From Campylobacter coli LMG 9860 (GTDB lineage: Bacteria; Campylobacterota; Campylobacteria; Campylobacterales; Campylobacteraceae), in assembly GCF_000254135.1 (NCBI RefSeq), contig NZ_AINS01000006.1, positions 16,247 through 80,246 on the forward strand: a DNA stretch of 64,000 nucleotides, written 5' to 3'. The position numbers and the translations under genes are program-made. The notes below the pieces were generated by a model. It had not been told where the DNA came from, ran no database searches, and saw nothing but the letters and a program-made list of their open reading frames with translations. Below, one piece after another: positions 55,008 to 64,000 of the stretch; within the stretch, counting starts at the first letter, position 1, and every line of letters starts with the position of its first letter.

Positions 55008-55213
55008 GGATTGCTAAGCAAAGCCTTATCTTTAGCTTCTATCAAGGAATTAAGAAGAGCTATAAGCTCTTCTCTTTCTTTGCTTTCTATCTCTTTAAAT
55101 TCAGCATTAACAAGCTGATTTACTAAAGCTTCATTAAGCAAATCCCCATCCCCAAACTCTCTAGCTTTTTGAATAATTTTTAATACTCTTAAATCTTTTT
55201 TTTCATACATCAA
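55004..55213 (-). CDS. Small hypothetical helical protein
   Basis: A 69-residue charged protein predicted to be almost all helix (LKIIQKAREFGDGDLLNEALVNQ, then EIESKEREELIALLNSLIEAK; read in parts). No domain recognised. It directly follows the PgeF gene with no gap and converges with the M23 gene by a four-base overlap. Position in the ribE-pgeF transcript is the only clue. Equivalent to Cj1216c. Confidence 0.6.
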   Translation of the reverse strand: MMYEKKDLRVLKIIQKAREFGDGDLLNEALVNQLVNAEFKEIESKEREELIALLNSLIEAKDKALLSNP

Positions 55214-55894
55214 TCAACCCTTTAGATAAACAACACTCACAAAGCGTTTTAAAGTCTTATCGCGACGATAAGAGTAAAATGTCTTATCATCAAAACTACA
55301 AATATTACTGTCGATAATATTTTTAATACCTAAATTTTGAGCCTGAAATTTTACCAAAGCTTTTAAATCAAGTTTTCTTTCATCTAAAAAATCTTTAAAT
55401 TCTACTCTTGCAAATTCTAAAATTTCTCCATCTATTTCATAGTTTTTAGCACAAATACTAGGCAAGATAAAAAGATGAAATTTCTGCATGTCTAAATTAG
55501 GATTTTTTGTATAAATTTTATCCACACACTCTTTTAAAATATTTTCAAAACTCCCTTTTCTTCCTGAATGAAGTGCCGCTATAATGCCACTTTCATGCCA
55601 TAAAATCAAAGGCAAACAATCAGCACTTAAAACACAAAGTGCGGTATTTTTTTCTATACTTATCAAGCCATCGCAACTTAGATTTTTTAAATTCTCATCA
55701 TAAATTTCAACTTTATTGGAGTGAATTTGATCCATAAAAACACATTTTTCAATATCCTTAAAACCCAAATGAGAAAATAAATTTTCTTTATGAACTTTGG
55801 CTCTAAAGATATTATAGTCTTTATCATAAGCGCAAAAAACACTGACTTTTTGATTCTCTAGTAAAGATAAGCAATTCTCTCCACTTCTTCCCAT
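55214..55894 (-). CDS. pgeF: PgeF/YfiH family (peptidoglycan editing factor, multicopper-type polyphenol oxidase fold)
   Basis: A 226-residue cytoplasmic protein of the YfiH/laccase-domain family. Metal-site residues are seen in MDQIHSNKVEI, VLSADCLPLILWH and AALHSGRKGSF; the usual HAGWRG motif reads HSGRKG. In E. coli the enzyme removes wrong amino acids from UDP-MurNAc precursors; others report purine nucleoside phosphorylase activity. Its only in-frame start lies 37 bases inside ribE, so the two are coupled. Equivalent to Cj1217c. Confidence 0.82.
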   Translation of the reverse strand: MGRSGENCLSLLENQKVSVFCAYDKDYNIFRAKVHKENLFSHLGFKDIEKCVFMDQIHSNKVEIYDENLKNLSCDGLISIEKNTALCVLSADCLPLILWHESGIIAALHSGRKGSFENILKECVDKIYTKNPNLDMQKFHLFILPSICAKNYEIDGEILEFARVEFKDFLDERKLDLKALVKFQAQNLGIKNIIDSNICSFDDKTFYSYRRDKTLKRFVSVVYLKG

Positions 55895-56472
55895 GATAGT
55901 CCCTTATCCTTATCTTGCATTTGTGCATAAATATAACGAGCAAGCAAATCGCTTTCTATATTGATTTCTCGGCCTATTTCATATTCTTTAAAAAGTGTTT
56001 CCTTAAAAGTAATAGGTATAATGGTTAATCTAACGCCATTTTCTATAATTTCATTGATCGTAAGGCTAACCCCATCTATACCTATACTGCCTTTTCTTGC
56101 CATAAATTTCATCGCTTCTTTAGGCAAAGCTATATAAAAATCAACCCCATTTTCATCTTTTTCAATCTTTTCAAGCCTACCAATAAAATCAATATGTCCT
56201 TGCATCAAATGTCCATCTATCCTATCTCCATACCTTAAAGCAGGTTCTATATGCACCTTATCTTTTAAATTTTGTACTGCTATGTGCTTGCGACTCTCGT
56301 GTGAAAGTTCGAGTTCAAAACCATCGCTATGAAGTTTAGTCACGCTCAAACAAGCTCCATTAACAGCTACACTATCGCCCAAATTAGGGCGATAATTTGC
56401 CTTTAAATTCAAAACATTATTTTGATAAGATTTAACCTTAGCAATCTCTCTTATAAGTCCATTAAACATCAC
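55858..56472 (-). CDS. ribE: Riboflavin synthase, alpha chain
   Basis: A 204-residue enzyme making riboflavin from two lumazine molecules. It shows the two homologous lumazine-binding halves: GDSVAVNGACLSVTKL in the first, GSIGIDGVSLTINEI in the second, and the start MFNGLIREIAKV. GHLMQGHIDFIGRLEKI bridges them. Two ATGs stand in tandem at the start. The 3' end overlaps pgeF. Equivalent to Cj1218c, annotated ribA or ribE. Confidence 0.94.
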   Translation of the reverse strand: MMFNGLIREIAKVKSYQNNVLNLKANYRPNLGDSVAVNGACLSVTKLHSDGFELELSHESRKHIAVQNLKDKVHIEPALRYGDRIDGHLMQGHIDFIGRLEKIEKDENGVDFYIALPKEAMKFMARKGSIGIDGVSLTINEIIENGVRLTIIPITFKETLFKEYEIGREINIESDLLARYIYAQMQDKDKGLSWEEVERIAYLY

Positions 56473-56478
56473 TTAACC

Positions 56479-59019
56479 TTAAAAAATTTTATTCAATAAT
56501 TTATTGATACCCTCATCTACTTTTTCTCCTGCTTTTTGAACTCCATCTTGGGCTTTATCACCTACAATATTTTTAATGGAATTTACTACACTACCCGCTT
56601 CAAGTTTAACTTGGGGCTTTTGTGTTGTTCCTGTTATATTGCCTTTAAAATTGGCTCTATCTATCTTGATATCAAAAGGCAAATTCAAGCTTCCGCTTTT
56701 AGAATTCAGCATACCTGAAGAAACAAGGACATAAGAACGATCCGCTTGCATATTTAAATCAAGCTTGATGTTTTCTTTGTTAATAAGCGCTTTAGCATTG
56801 GCAGTATGAAAAACATCAGTAGTGATATCTTTTAAAGTAATAAGCTTAAGAGCTGCAGTGATAGCATTAGGTTTAAGCTTACCCTCTTTCATATCTGCAT
56901 TAACGTCTCCTTGCTCGCTTATAAGATTATACTTAGCATCTAAATTTGCCTTGCCTTGATATATATCTATAAAATCAAGTCCACTTGCCAAAGTACTTAA
57001 ATCCACTCCCTCTAACTTTGCATTTAAAATATTATTTTTCAAAGTACTATCAAGTTTTCCTTCAAATAAATTTTTACTCAATGCAGTAAAATTTAAAGTT
57101 TTATCAAAACCAATTTTTCCATTAAAACTCGCCTTTCCTTTGAGTTTTCTATCGAGTAAAAAACCTAGCTTTGAAAAATCAGCAATATCTAAAACATAAT
57201 CCGAATTTAACACCATTTTGTTAATGTCAAATTTTCCTTTAAAATTACTAAGATTAGCCAAAGAAGAATTTAAAACACCCTCAAAATCAGCGATATTATT
57301 TTTTAAATCTGCTTTGATATTTAAATCATAATTTGTATTGCTTGGAAATTTTTTATCCATTATCTGACTTAAAACTACAGCATTTAAAATACCTTTAGCT
57401 TCTGCATTTATCTTGCCATTAAGATTGTTAAAATTTATATCATCTAAACGCGCACTAGCATTAACTATCCCGCTTGCATAATTTGGCATACCTACAATAG
57501 TAAAAACCTTGGAAAGATCAAGCTTGTTTATATCTAAGTCTAATTTTTTTCCATTAGAATTTGCCTTGATTAATCCACCTGCTATATTTGCATTAGCATT
57601 TAAATTCTGAATTTGAGCGCCTATAATATGTGCTTTTGCGTTAAGTTCTGCCTTGCCTTGTAACTTTTGTCCTGCTATGGCATTAAATTGAGATAAATCA
57701 TCAATAAAAGCATTTAAGTCTGTGTTTAATTCTGCATTTTTAAGATTGTAAGTTCCATCAAGTTTTTTAATATTGAGCAAATTAGATGCTAAAAGCGCAT
57801 TATAAGATATATTGCCATTTTTAGCTTTAGCTTTGGCATCAAGACTAAAATTTGTATTTGGAAGATCGAGCTTGGCTATTTTTTTAATTTCAGCACTATT
57901 TAATTTTGCATTATTGATTTTTACATCTGCATTGAAATTTGCAAAATCCAATCCCTCGCTTACAAGATTTGCATTTAAATTTCCAGAAACAATACCACCA
58001 TAGCCTATAAGAGCTAGTATTTTTTCCAAGCTAGCATTGCTTGCATTAAGATTTAATTGATTGTTTTTTAAATTTGCCTTCACTTCTCCGCCAAGCCCTA
58101 TAACATTAGCATTTAAACCAGTTAAAGCATTATTAGCCACACTCGCATCACCCTTTACTCCTAAAGATCCATTTAGCTTTGTTTTTGTAAGCTTTTCAAG
58201 TTTTGCAAGATTAGGGACTGATAGATCAAAATCCGTATTTAGGGTATTTTGAATAAGATTATAAAGGGTTTTTTGAGTTTGTAAAGTTAAATAACTATTA
58301 TAAATTTTACTCACTGTATAGACTGTATCATCTTTAATATTTGCTAAAATTTCAGCTTTAAGATTGGAATTTTCAGGTAAATCTATATTGAATTCTTTTT
58401 TAATTTCTGCATAATTTATATAAGTATTATCAAGTTTAATGATAGCATTTCCATCAGGTTTTAAATCTTTAGCAGAAATTTTACTTGCTATATCTATAGT
58501 TCCTTTGGCTAAATTTCCTCGTCCAAAAAGTGCTAGCAATTCAGAAATTTGAAGATCGTTAGCGCTTAAATTTAAAGCAATAGGAGAATAATTATAAACT
58601 CTTGCATCTAAAAGCACATTAGAACCAAACAAATACCCCTTGCCATCGATCATAAAATCGCTCGATTTACCATTAATCTTTCCCAAAAAAGCCAAATTTT
58701 GATTTAAATTTAAACCTAAATTTTTAGCATAATTTTTATCCAAACTGATAATATAATCAAGATCAAAGCCAAGTTTAAATAGACTTAAATTTCCTTCTAG
58801 TTTTAAATCGGCCATATTGGCTAAATTTGCCTCAATATCAAGACTTGAAAAACACAAAACAAACTGAGTAATATTGGCATCAAGACCTGTACTTTGCTTG
58901 ATTTTATCTTGAATAAAATTTGCGACTATATTATTACCAAGGCTAGTAAAAAGCAAGGTATAAAGTGCGATTAAAAGCACCACAATAAAAGCCGCTACTC
59001 CATAAAATATTTTCTTCAC
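56479..59019 (-). CDS. Large AsmA/TamB-like envelope protein
   Basis: An 846-residue protein with one N-terminal membrane helix (FYGVAAFIVVLLIALYTLLF) and a long periplasmic part made of repeating beta-type units rich in Asn, Leu and Lys (for example LNASNASLEKILALIGYGGIV, read in parts). The C terminus GNITGTTQKPQVKLEAGSVVNSI resembles the end of AsmA-like proteins, which are thought to carry phospholipids between membranes. It is six bases upstream of ribE. Equivalent to Cj1219c, a periplasmic protein. Function is inferred only from fold. Confidence 0.75.
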   Translation of the reverse strand: MKKIFYGVAAFIVVLLIALYTLLFTSLGNNIVANFIQDKIKQSTGLDANITQFVLCFSSLDIEANLANMADLKLEGNLSLFKLGFDLDYIISLDKNYAKNLGLNLNQNLAFLGKINGKSSDFMIDGKGYLFGSNVLLDARVYNYSPIALNLSANDLQISELLALFGRGNLAKGTIDIASKISAKDLKPDGNAIIKLDNTYINYAEIKKEFNIDLPENSNLKAEILANIKDDTVYTVSKIYNSYLTLQTQKTLYNLIQNTLNTDFDLSVPNLAKLEKLTKTKLNGSLGVKGDASVANNALTGLNANVIGLGGEVKANLKNNQLNLNASNASLEKILALIGYGGIVSGNLNANLVSEGLDFANFNADVKINNAKLNSAEIKKIAKLDLPNTNFSLDAKAKAKNGNISYNALLASNLLNIKKLDGTYNLKNAELNTDLNAFIDDLSQFNAIAGQKLQGKAELNAKAHIIGAQIQNLNANANIAGGLIKANSNGKKLDLDINKLDLSKVFTIVGMPNYASGIVNASARLDDINFNNLNGKINAEAKGILNAVVLSQIMDKKFPSNTNYDLNIKADLKNNIADFEGVLNSSLANLSNFKGKFDINKMVLNSDYVLDIADFSKLGFLLDRKLKGKASFNGKIGFDKTLNFTALSKNLFEGKLDSTLKNNILNAKLEGVDLSTLASGLDFIDIYQGKANLDAKYNLISEQGDVNADMKEGKLKPNAITAALKLITLKDITTDVFHTANAKALINKENIKLDLNMQADRSYVLVSSGMLNSKSGSLNLPFDIKIDRANFKGNITGTTQKPQVKLEAGSVVNSIKNIVGDKAQDGVQKAGEKVDEGINKLLNKIF

Positions 59020-59097
59020 TTTAAATCCTTTAGTTTTTTTTATTAATTAACTTTAGTCTAATTAACTAAAGTTTTATAAATATTTTTACTCAAAGTA

Positions 59098-59126
59098 TTG
59101 ACAAAATTCATTTTTTATAGTATGAT
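59098..59126 (+). promoter_or_regulatory. groES: groESL promoter with near-consensus -35 and -10
   Basis: TTGACA at 59098-59103 and TATGAT at 59121-59126 are separated by 17 bases, an ideal sigma-70 promoter. Most promoters in Campylobacter lack a -35 box, so this one stands out. A CIRCE operator follows directly. Confidence 0.8.
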
Positions 59127-59127
59127 A

Positions 59128-59154
59128 TTATCACTCAAAATTAAAGAGTGCTAA
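59128..59154 (+). promoter_or_regulatory. CIRCE operator (HrcA binding site) of groESL
   Basis: TTATCACTC-N9-GAGTGCTAA, against the consensus TTAGCACTC-N9-GAGTGCTAA, has a single mismatch in the left arm. It covers the expected transcription start. HrcA should repress groESL here; hrcA itself lies outside the window. Confidence 0.88.
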
Positions 59155-59181
59155 AAATCAATATTTTTAAGGATGGACAAA

Positions 59182-59442
59182 ATGAATTTTCAACCTTTAG
59201 GAAAGCGTGTTTTAGTAAAACGCGTAGAAGAAACCAAAACAACAGCTTCGGGTATAATTATACCAGATAATGCTAAAGAAAAGCCTTTAATGGGTGAAGT
59301 AGTAGCAGTAAGTAAAGAAATCACTGATATTGCAAATGGTGATAAAATCGTATTTGCTAAATATGGCGGAACAGAAATCAAAATTGATAATAGCGAATAT
59401 TTAGTTTTAAATTTAGATGATATTTTAGGAATTTTAAAATAA
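59182..59442 (+). CDS. groES: Co-chaperonin GroES
   Basis: The 86-residue lid of the GroEL chamber. I start it at the second ATG (59182, [14 protein letters not shown]) because AAGGA then has a spacing of eight bases; the first ATG overlaps the Shine-Dalgarno. The family pattern is complete: [22 protein letters not shown], the mobile loop, and [22 protein letters not shown] (both read in parts). groEL follows after 21 bases. Equivalent to Cj1220. Confidence 0.97.
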   Translation: MNFQPLGKRVLVKRVEETKTTASGIIIPDNAKEKPLMGEVVAVSKEITDIANGDKIVFAKYGGTEIKIDNSEYLVLNLDDILGILK

Positions 59443-61101
<1,659 letters not shown>

Positions 61102-61112
61102 GCCCTACTACG

Positions 61113-61148
61113 AATAATCAGCAAATTCCTTGCTGATTATTTCTTTTT
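61113..61148 (+). terminator. groEL terminator
   Basis: AATAATCAGCAA (61113-61124) and TTGCTGATTATT (61130-61141) form a perfect 12-pair stem with loop ATTCC, followed by TCTTTTT. The tail runs into the 3' end of the convergent small membrane gene. Confidence 0.85.
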
Positions 61149-61379
61149 AAACTGCCAAATTTTATAAGATACAAAAAATAAAATCAAAAAAACAAGAAAA
61201 TTAAAATACGCATTAAAAATCTGCCAAGATACGATAAAAGACAATACCATAATCACGCCATAAAAATTTGCAAAGCGAGTCATTTGCCTAAAAGTCTTCG
61301 CATTTATCAAAATATACTCTAAAAATAAAAGTGAAATTAAGATACAAAGATTGCTTAAATCATTGTGTGTCAATGACAT
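61137..61379 (-). CDS. Small hypothetical membrane protein
   Basis: An 80-residue protein with about three hydrophobic segments (LCILISLLFLEYILI, ANFYGVIMVLSFIVSW and FNFLVFLILFFVSYKIW) and a basic tail. No family recognised. Its start overlaps the 3' end of the upstream secreted-peptide gene by ten bases, so the two are translationally coupled. The end overlaps the groEL terminator. I do not remember a numbered gene here in C. jejuni NCTC 11168. Confidence 0.6.
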   Translation of the reverse strand: MSLTHNDLSNLCILISLLFLEYILINAKTFRQMTRFANFYGVIMVLSFIVSWQIFNAYFNFLVFLILFFVSYKIWQFKKK

Positions 61380-61585
61380 CCCCCAAAAGGTGGTCTTCCT
61401 ATGTATGTTTGCTCTCCAACACCTGGTGCATTAGCATACGAAATGCCATAACCCATACCAAGCCTTATTAAAGCAGCAATAGGCACAGCCCTATCTTCTC
61501 TTTGTTCTTCGGCATATTTACAAACAGCTTGCATAGCTGTATAAGACAAACATAAAGCTATGAGATAAATCAAACTTTTTTTCAT
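61370..61585 (-). CDS. Small secreted protein with two cysteines in its mature part
   Basis: A 71-residue product with a signal peptide (MKKSLIYLIALCLSYTAMQA) and a mature part of about 51 residues that starts VCKYAEEQRED and ends in a Gly/Pro-rich tail finishing FGGCH. Cys22 and Cys70 could form one disulfide. AAGGAG lies 11 bases before the ATG; another ATG four bases after the AAGGAG opens a 24-codon overlapping frame, so start choice is not fully certain. No family recognised. It is followed by the membrane-protein gene and lies between groEL and dccS. Confidence 0.6.
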   Translation of the reverse strand: MKKSLIYLIALCLSYTAMQAVCKYAEEQREDRAVPIAALIRLGMGYGISYANAPGVGEQTYIGRPPFGGCH

Positions 61586-61817
61586 GGTTCATTTCTCTCC
61601 TTTGTAATTTGTGAAATTCTACTTTATATTTAATAAATTTAATATTAATTATCAAAAATTTATTTTATTTTATAAGATTAAATATCTATAATAAAGCTTT
61701 TTTAATAAACTTATTTTTATAGAAAAATAAATTTTTATTGATAATAACTATTATAAAATGAGAAAATGTTTATAGAGAGTTTCAAGCAAGTGGATGCAAA
61801 AATTTTATTGTCCTTTT

Positions 61818-63023
61818 TCAAATCTTCTTTGCACTCCAGCTTAACTCAAAAACACTCCCTTGATTTTCTACAGATTCGCAAATGATTTTAATATCATTAT
61901 CATCGCAAATCTTTTTCACCAAAGAAAGCCCTATGCCAAAGCCTCCTTGATCGGTATTAAATCTCGCATATCTATCAAAAATATGCTTAAGATTTGGTTT
62001 TGAAATTCCACAACCTGTGTCTGCGATACTTAAAAAACCTGTTTTTAACTCTATCAAAATTTCCCCACCTTTTTTGTTGTATTTGATTGCATTACTTAAA
62101 AGATTATCTATGAGTTTAGAAATTTGGTTTTTAGAAGCGAAAATACTTGCTTGATGTAAATTAAGCTTTAGACTGATTTTCTTTTGCTCAAAAAATATTT
62201 TAAAATATTCTAGCCTTTCTTCAATCAATGCTTTTAGGTCAAGTTCTTGTTTGTTAAGCTCTAAGGTATTGGGAAAATTATAAAAAACAAGATCTGAATA
62301 CACTTGAGATAAACTTTTTGCAGCTAATTTTATCCTTGTGAATTTGGTATTATGCTCTAGTTTTTGATTTTCAAGTTGTTCTATACTCATCAAAATCACA
62401 CTTAAAGGGGTGTTAAGCTCATGGGTTGAATCTTTGATAAACCGATTAAGAGTGATAATCTTATCCTCTAGTGGCTTTAGGGCAATTTTTACTAAAATAT
62501 AAGCTATCAGACCCAATATGCAAAAAGCCATAATAGCAAAAGAAAAAACCTTTATTCTAATCCAAATAAGATCCTTTTTAACATCCTCACCTTGAATTAA
62601 AATTTTCAATCCACTTTCAGTATTTGCATTATCTTCATTTGTATGTTTTAAAAAATAATTATCTGTATTCATACGATCAAGAAAAAATACTTTTCCATCG
62701 TAAATTCCCCTGCCCTTAAGTTCAACCTTTGCTTTTCTAAAATCAAAATCCAAATTATCAAAAATAGCTTGTTTTTTATCAAAAATAGCAAATTTAAGTC
62801 CAGTACTTTGAGCAATATTGCTAGCACTTTCATTCATAGGAACAAAACGAGAATTTAGGATATTTATAATGATATTTCTATGATTTTCTCTTAAAGAAGT
62901 ACCTTTTACAACCACTAATTCTTCATATAATTTTTGATACCATAAGGTAAAAAAGATTGCTAAAAAAATACCCGTAGTAGTTAAATAAATCAATAAAATT
63001 TGCCTAATGACTTTTTTAGCCAT
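61818..63023 (-). CDS. dccS: Two-component sensor histidine kinase DccS
   Basis: A membrane histidine kinase of 401 residues. Two helices (residues 10-28 and about 155-178) flank a periplasmic sensor domain of about 125 residues. The H box is FIKDSTHELNTPLSVILMS, with N box (LIDNLLSNAIKYN), G1 (ISIADTGCGISK with one residue difference) and G2 (GGFGIGLSLV). It phosphorylates DccR. The overlap with dccR is eight bases. In C. jejuni DccRS (Cj1222c-Cj1223c) helps colonisation and responds in late growth; the ligand is unknown. Confidence 0.92.
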   Translation of the reverse strand: MAKKVIRQILLIYLTTTGIFLAIFFTLWYQKLYEELVVVKGTSLRENHRNIIINILNSRFVPMNESASNIAQSTGLKFAIFDKKQAIFDNLDFDFRKAKVELKGRGIYDGKVFFLDRMNTDNYFLKHTNEDNANTESGLKILIQGEDVKKDLIWIRIKVFSFAIMAFCILGLIAYILVKIALKPLEDKIITLNRFIKDSTHELNTPLSVILMSIEQLENQKLEHNTKFTRIKLAAKSLSQVYSDLVFYNFPNTLELNKQELDLKALIEERLEYFKIFFEQKKISLKLNLHQASIFASKNQISKLIDNLLSNAIKYNKKGGEILIELKTGFLSIADTGCGISKPNLKHIFDRYARFNTDQGGFGIGLSLVKKICDDNDIKIICESVENQGSVFELSWSAKKI

Positions 63024-63681
63024 AGCAATATCCTCTACCCCTTTGATTGATAATTTTTTCTTTTCCTAATATTTTGCGTAAATTTTTAATATACGCTCTT
63101 AAACTAAGCTCGCTAGGTTCTTCATCATACTCCCAAAGCTCTTCAAAGATTCTTTCTGTACTTAAAAAATTATTTTTATTTTTTAAAAGCAAAGATAATA
63201 GCTTGATCTCTTTACTGGGTAGAGTTAAAGCCTTATCAAAATGATAAAGAATTTGTGAGGTAAAGCTGAATTTAAACCCATTCCCCAAATCTTCATAATC
63301 TTCATTTTTATGAGAAAAAGCTCTCTTTAACAAAGCTTGAATACGAATTGAAAGTTCTGCAAGCTCAAAAGGCTTGCGTATATAATCATCACAACCTGCA
63401 TTATAACCCTCTTTCAAATCTTCTGTCGTATTTAAAGAAGTCATAAAAATAGCTGGAGTTTGTTTTCCACAAGCTCTTAATTCTTTTAATAAAGAAAATC
63501 CATCACCCAAAGGAACCTTAACATCTAGTATCCACAAATCAAAATGTTTTTCATAAGCAAGTTCTAAAGCTTCTTTAGCATTGGTGCATAAATAAACTTC
63601 ATAACCCTCATCGATTAAAAATTCTTCTATAATCTCACTTAAACTTAAATCATCTTCTAAAAGCAGAATTCTAGCTGCCAC
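63016..63681 (-). CDS. dccR: Two-component response regulator DccR
   Basis: An OmpR-type response regulator of 221 residues. The receiver domain has the acidic pair (LLEDD), phosphoacceptor Asp in LWILDVKVPLGDG, Thr in IFMTSL, and Lys in YIRKPFEL. The winged-helix domain ends RAYIKNLRKILGKEKIINQRGRGYCYG. It controls a small set of envelope genes in C. jejuni. It is first in the dccRS operon, with the divergent hemerythrin gene 134 bases away. Confidence 0.93.
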   Translation of the reverse strand: MAARILLLEDDLSLSEIIEEFLIDEGYEVYLCTNAKEALELAYEKHFDLWILDVKVPLGDGFSLLKELRACGKQTPAIFMTSLNTTEDLKEGYNAGCDDYIRKPFELAELSIRIQALLKRAFSHKNEDYEDLGNGFKFSFTSQILYHFDKALTLPSKEIKLLSLLLKNKNNFLSTERIFEELWEYDEEPSELSLRAYIKNLRKILGKEKIINQRGRGYCYG

Positions 63682-63776
63682 AAGACACCTTTCTTTGATA
63701 TTTCTTGAAATTGTATCAAAAAATATTGAAAAAATGGTTTAATACAAATTAATTTATATTTAACTTATTTTTATGT

Positions 63777-63782
63777 TATAAT
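63777..63782 (+). promoter_or_regulatory. Likely -10 box of the hemerythrin gene
   Basis: TATAAT with upstream TATGT lies 33 bases before the ATG at 63816 and is followed by CTTTAATG, closely matching the luxS promoter. AAGGAG stands seven bases before the start codon. Confidence 0.55.
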
Positions 63783-63815
63783 CTTTAATGCAAATAAATT
63801 TTTCAAGGAGTCAAA

Positions 63816-64000
63816 ATGCTTCCAAAATGGGATAGCAGTTTTAGTGTGCACAATGCCAAAATTGATGATCAGCATAAAAAACTTTTTGAGCTTGCAGCAA
63901 AGGTTGAAATTGTTTCTGATAGATCGGTAAGCAAAAATGAAGTAAAAGAGCTTTTGGCTGAATTTTTCAATTACATGAAAGATCATTTTAATGATGAAGA
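63816..64000 (+). CDS. Bacteriohemerythrin, N-terminal part (cut by window end)
   Basis: The first 61 residues of a hemerythrin-type oxygen or iron-binding protein. LPKWDSSFSVHNAKIDDQHKKLFELAA and FNYMKDHFNDEE carry the first di-iron ligands (HNAKIDDQH, FNYMKDHF, next Glu) of the four-helix bundle. In C. jejuni two such proteins (HerA, HerB) protect oxygen-sensitive iron-sulfur enzymes; this one matches Cj1224 by position. The rest lies beyond the window, so completeness cannot be judged. Confidence 0.88.
   Translation, partial: MLPKWDSSFSVHNAKIDDQHKKLFELAAKVEIVSDRSVSKNEVKELLAEFFNYMKDHFNDE

Noticed and set aside
61735..61760. TTGATAATAACTATTATAA, resembling a Fur box
   Set aside because: The two half-sites are four bases apart rather than one and the right arm has a mismatch. 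In AT-rich DNA this is easily chance.

Overview
The window is an AT-rich, gene-dense stretch of a thermophilic Campylobacter chromosome. Gene content and order closely follow the segment of C. jejuni NCTC 11168 from dnaX to the hemerythrin gene (about Cj1157 to Cj1224, as I remember that genome). Several differences argue against that strain: the omp50 pair between the cyclophilin gene and dedA is missing, small genes between dnaX and copA are missing, a four-gene cassette sits between radA and ftsY, and proteins such as LuxS differ at many positions. C. coli or another close relative is my best guess; I cannot prove the species from the sequence alone. I see no rRNA, tRNA, CRISPR array, insertion sequence, prophage or long poly-G phase-variation tract.

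Layout. 1-5.3 kb: the 3' end of dnaX, then a metal block (copper P-type ATPase, copper chaperone-like protein, cation diffusion facilitator, zinc-ribbon protein) and a split ThrE-type exporter pair. 5.4-9.0 kb: a lactate/malate dehydrogenase-family gene, DedA, cyclophilin, YebC and a paired SMR efflux system. 9.0-16.4 kb: a long minus-strand run of housekeeping genes (argS, tatA, gmk, an acidic receiver-like protein, fliR, an ABC ATPase, tsf, rpsB). 16.5-26.5 kb: cfa, the cytochrome bc1 operon petABC, an ArsB/NhaD transporter, mnmG and the energy-taxis genes cetB, cetA and cetC. 26.7-34.6 kb: a broken dctA, an orphan inverse-autotransporter barrel, a phosphate transporter, a metal-site-deficient dihydroorotase, gpsA, gatB and luxS.

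34.6-39.9 kb is a sulfur amino acid region. luxS ends in a strong terminator. A new transcript then appears to start, carrying a ten-residue leader peptide rich in Met and Cys codons, a second tiny ORF and a hairpin over the next ribosome binding site. After these come a 2-oxoglutarate/Fe oxygenase gene, metQ, metE and metF. The layout suggests translational or attenuation control by methionine or cysteine supply. 39.9-46.8 kb holds atpB, radA, the accessory cassette (nitrilase-fold hydrolase, polysaccharide-deacetylase-fold hydrolase, small CxxC protein, CobW GTPase), ftsY and a thioredoxin-like lipoprotein. The cassette matches the arrangement I remember as H. pylori HP0309-HP0312. It is the best candidate for an incompletely described system, possibly a metal-dependent route that opens cyclic imides or ureides and then cleaves the amide.

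46.9-64 kb: folate salvage and RNase Y, a second DedA, ComEC, YihY, an FAD-linked oxidase, a PgbA-N-like exported protein, an M23 endopeptidase, PgeF, riboflavin synthase and an AsmA-like protein. groESL follows, behind a near-consensus promoter and a CIRCE operator. Last come two small membrane or secreted proteins, the DccRS two-component system and the start of a hemerythrin gene. Several convergent gene pairs share terminators that lie partly inside coding sequence.
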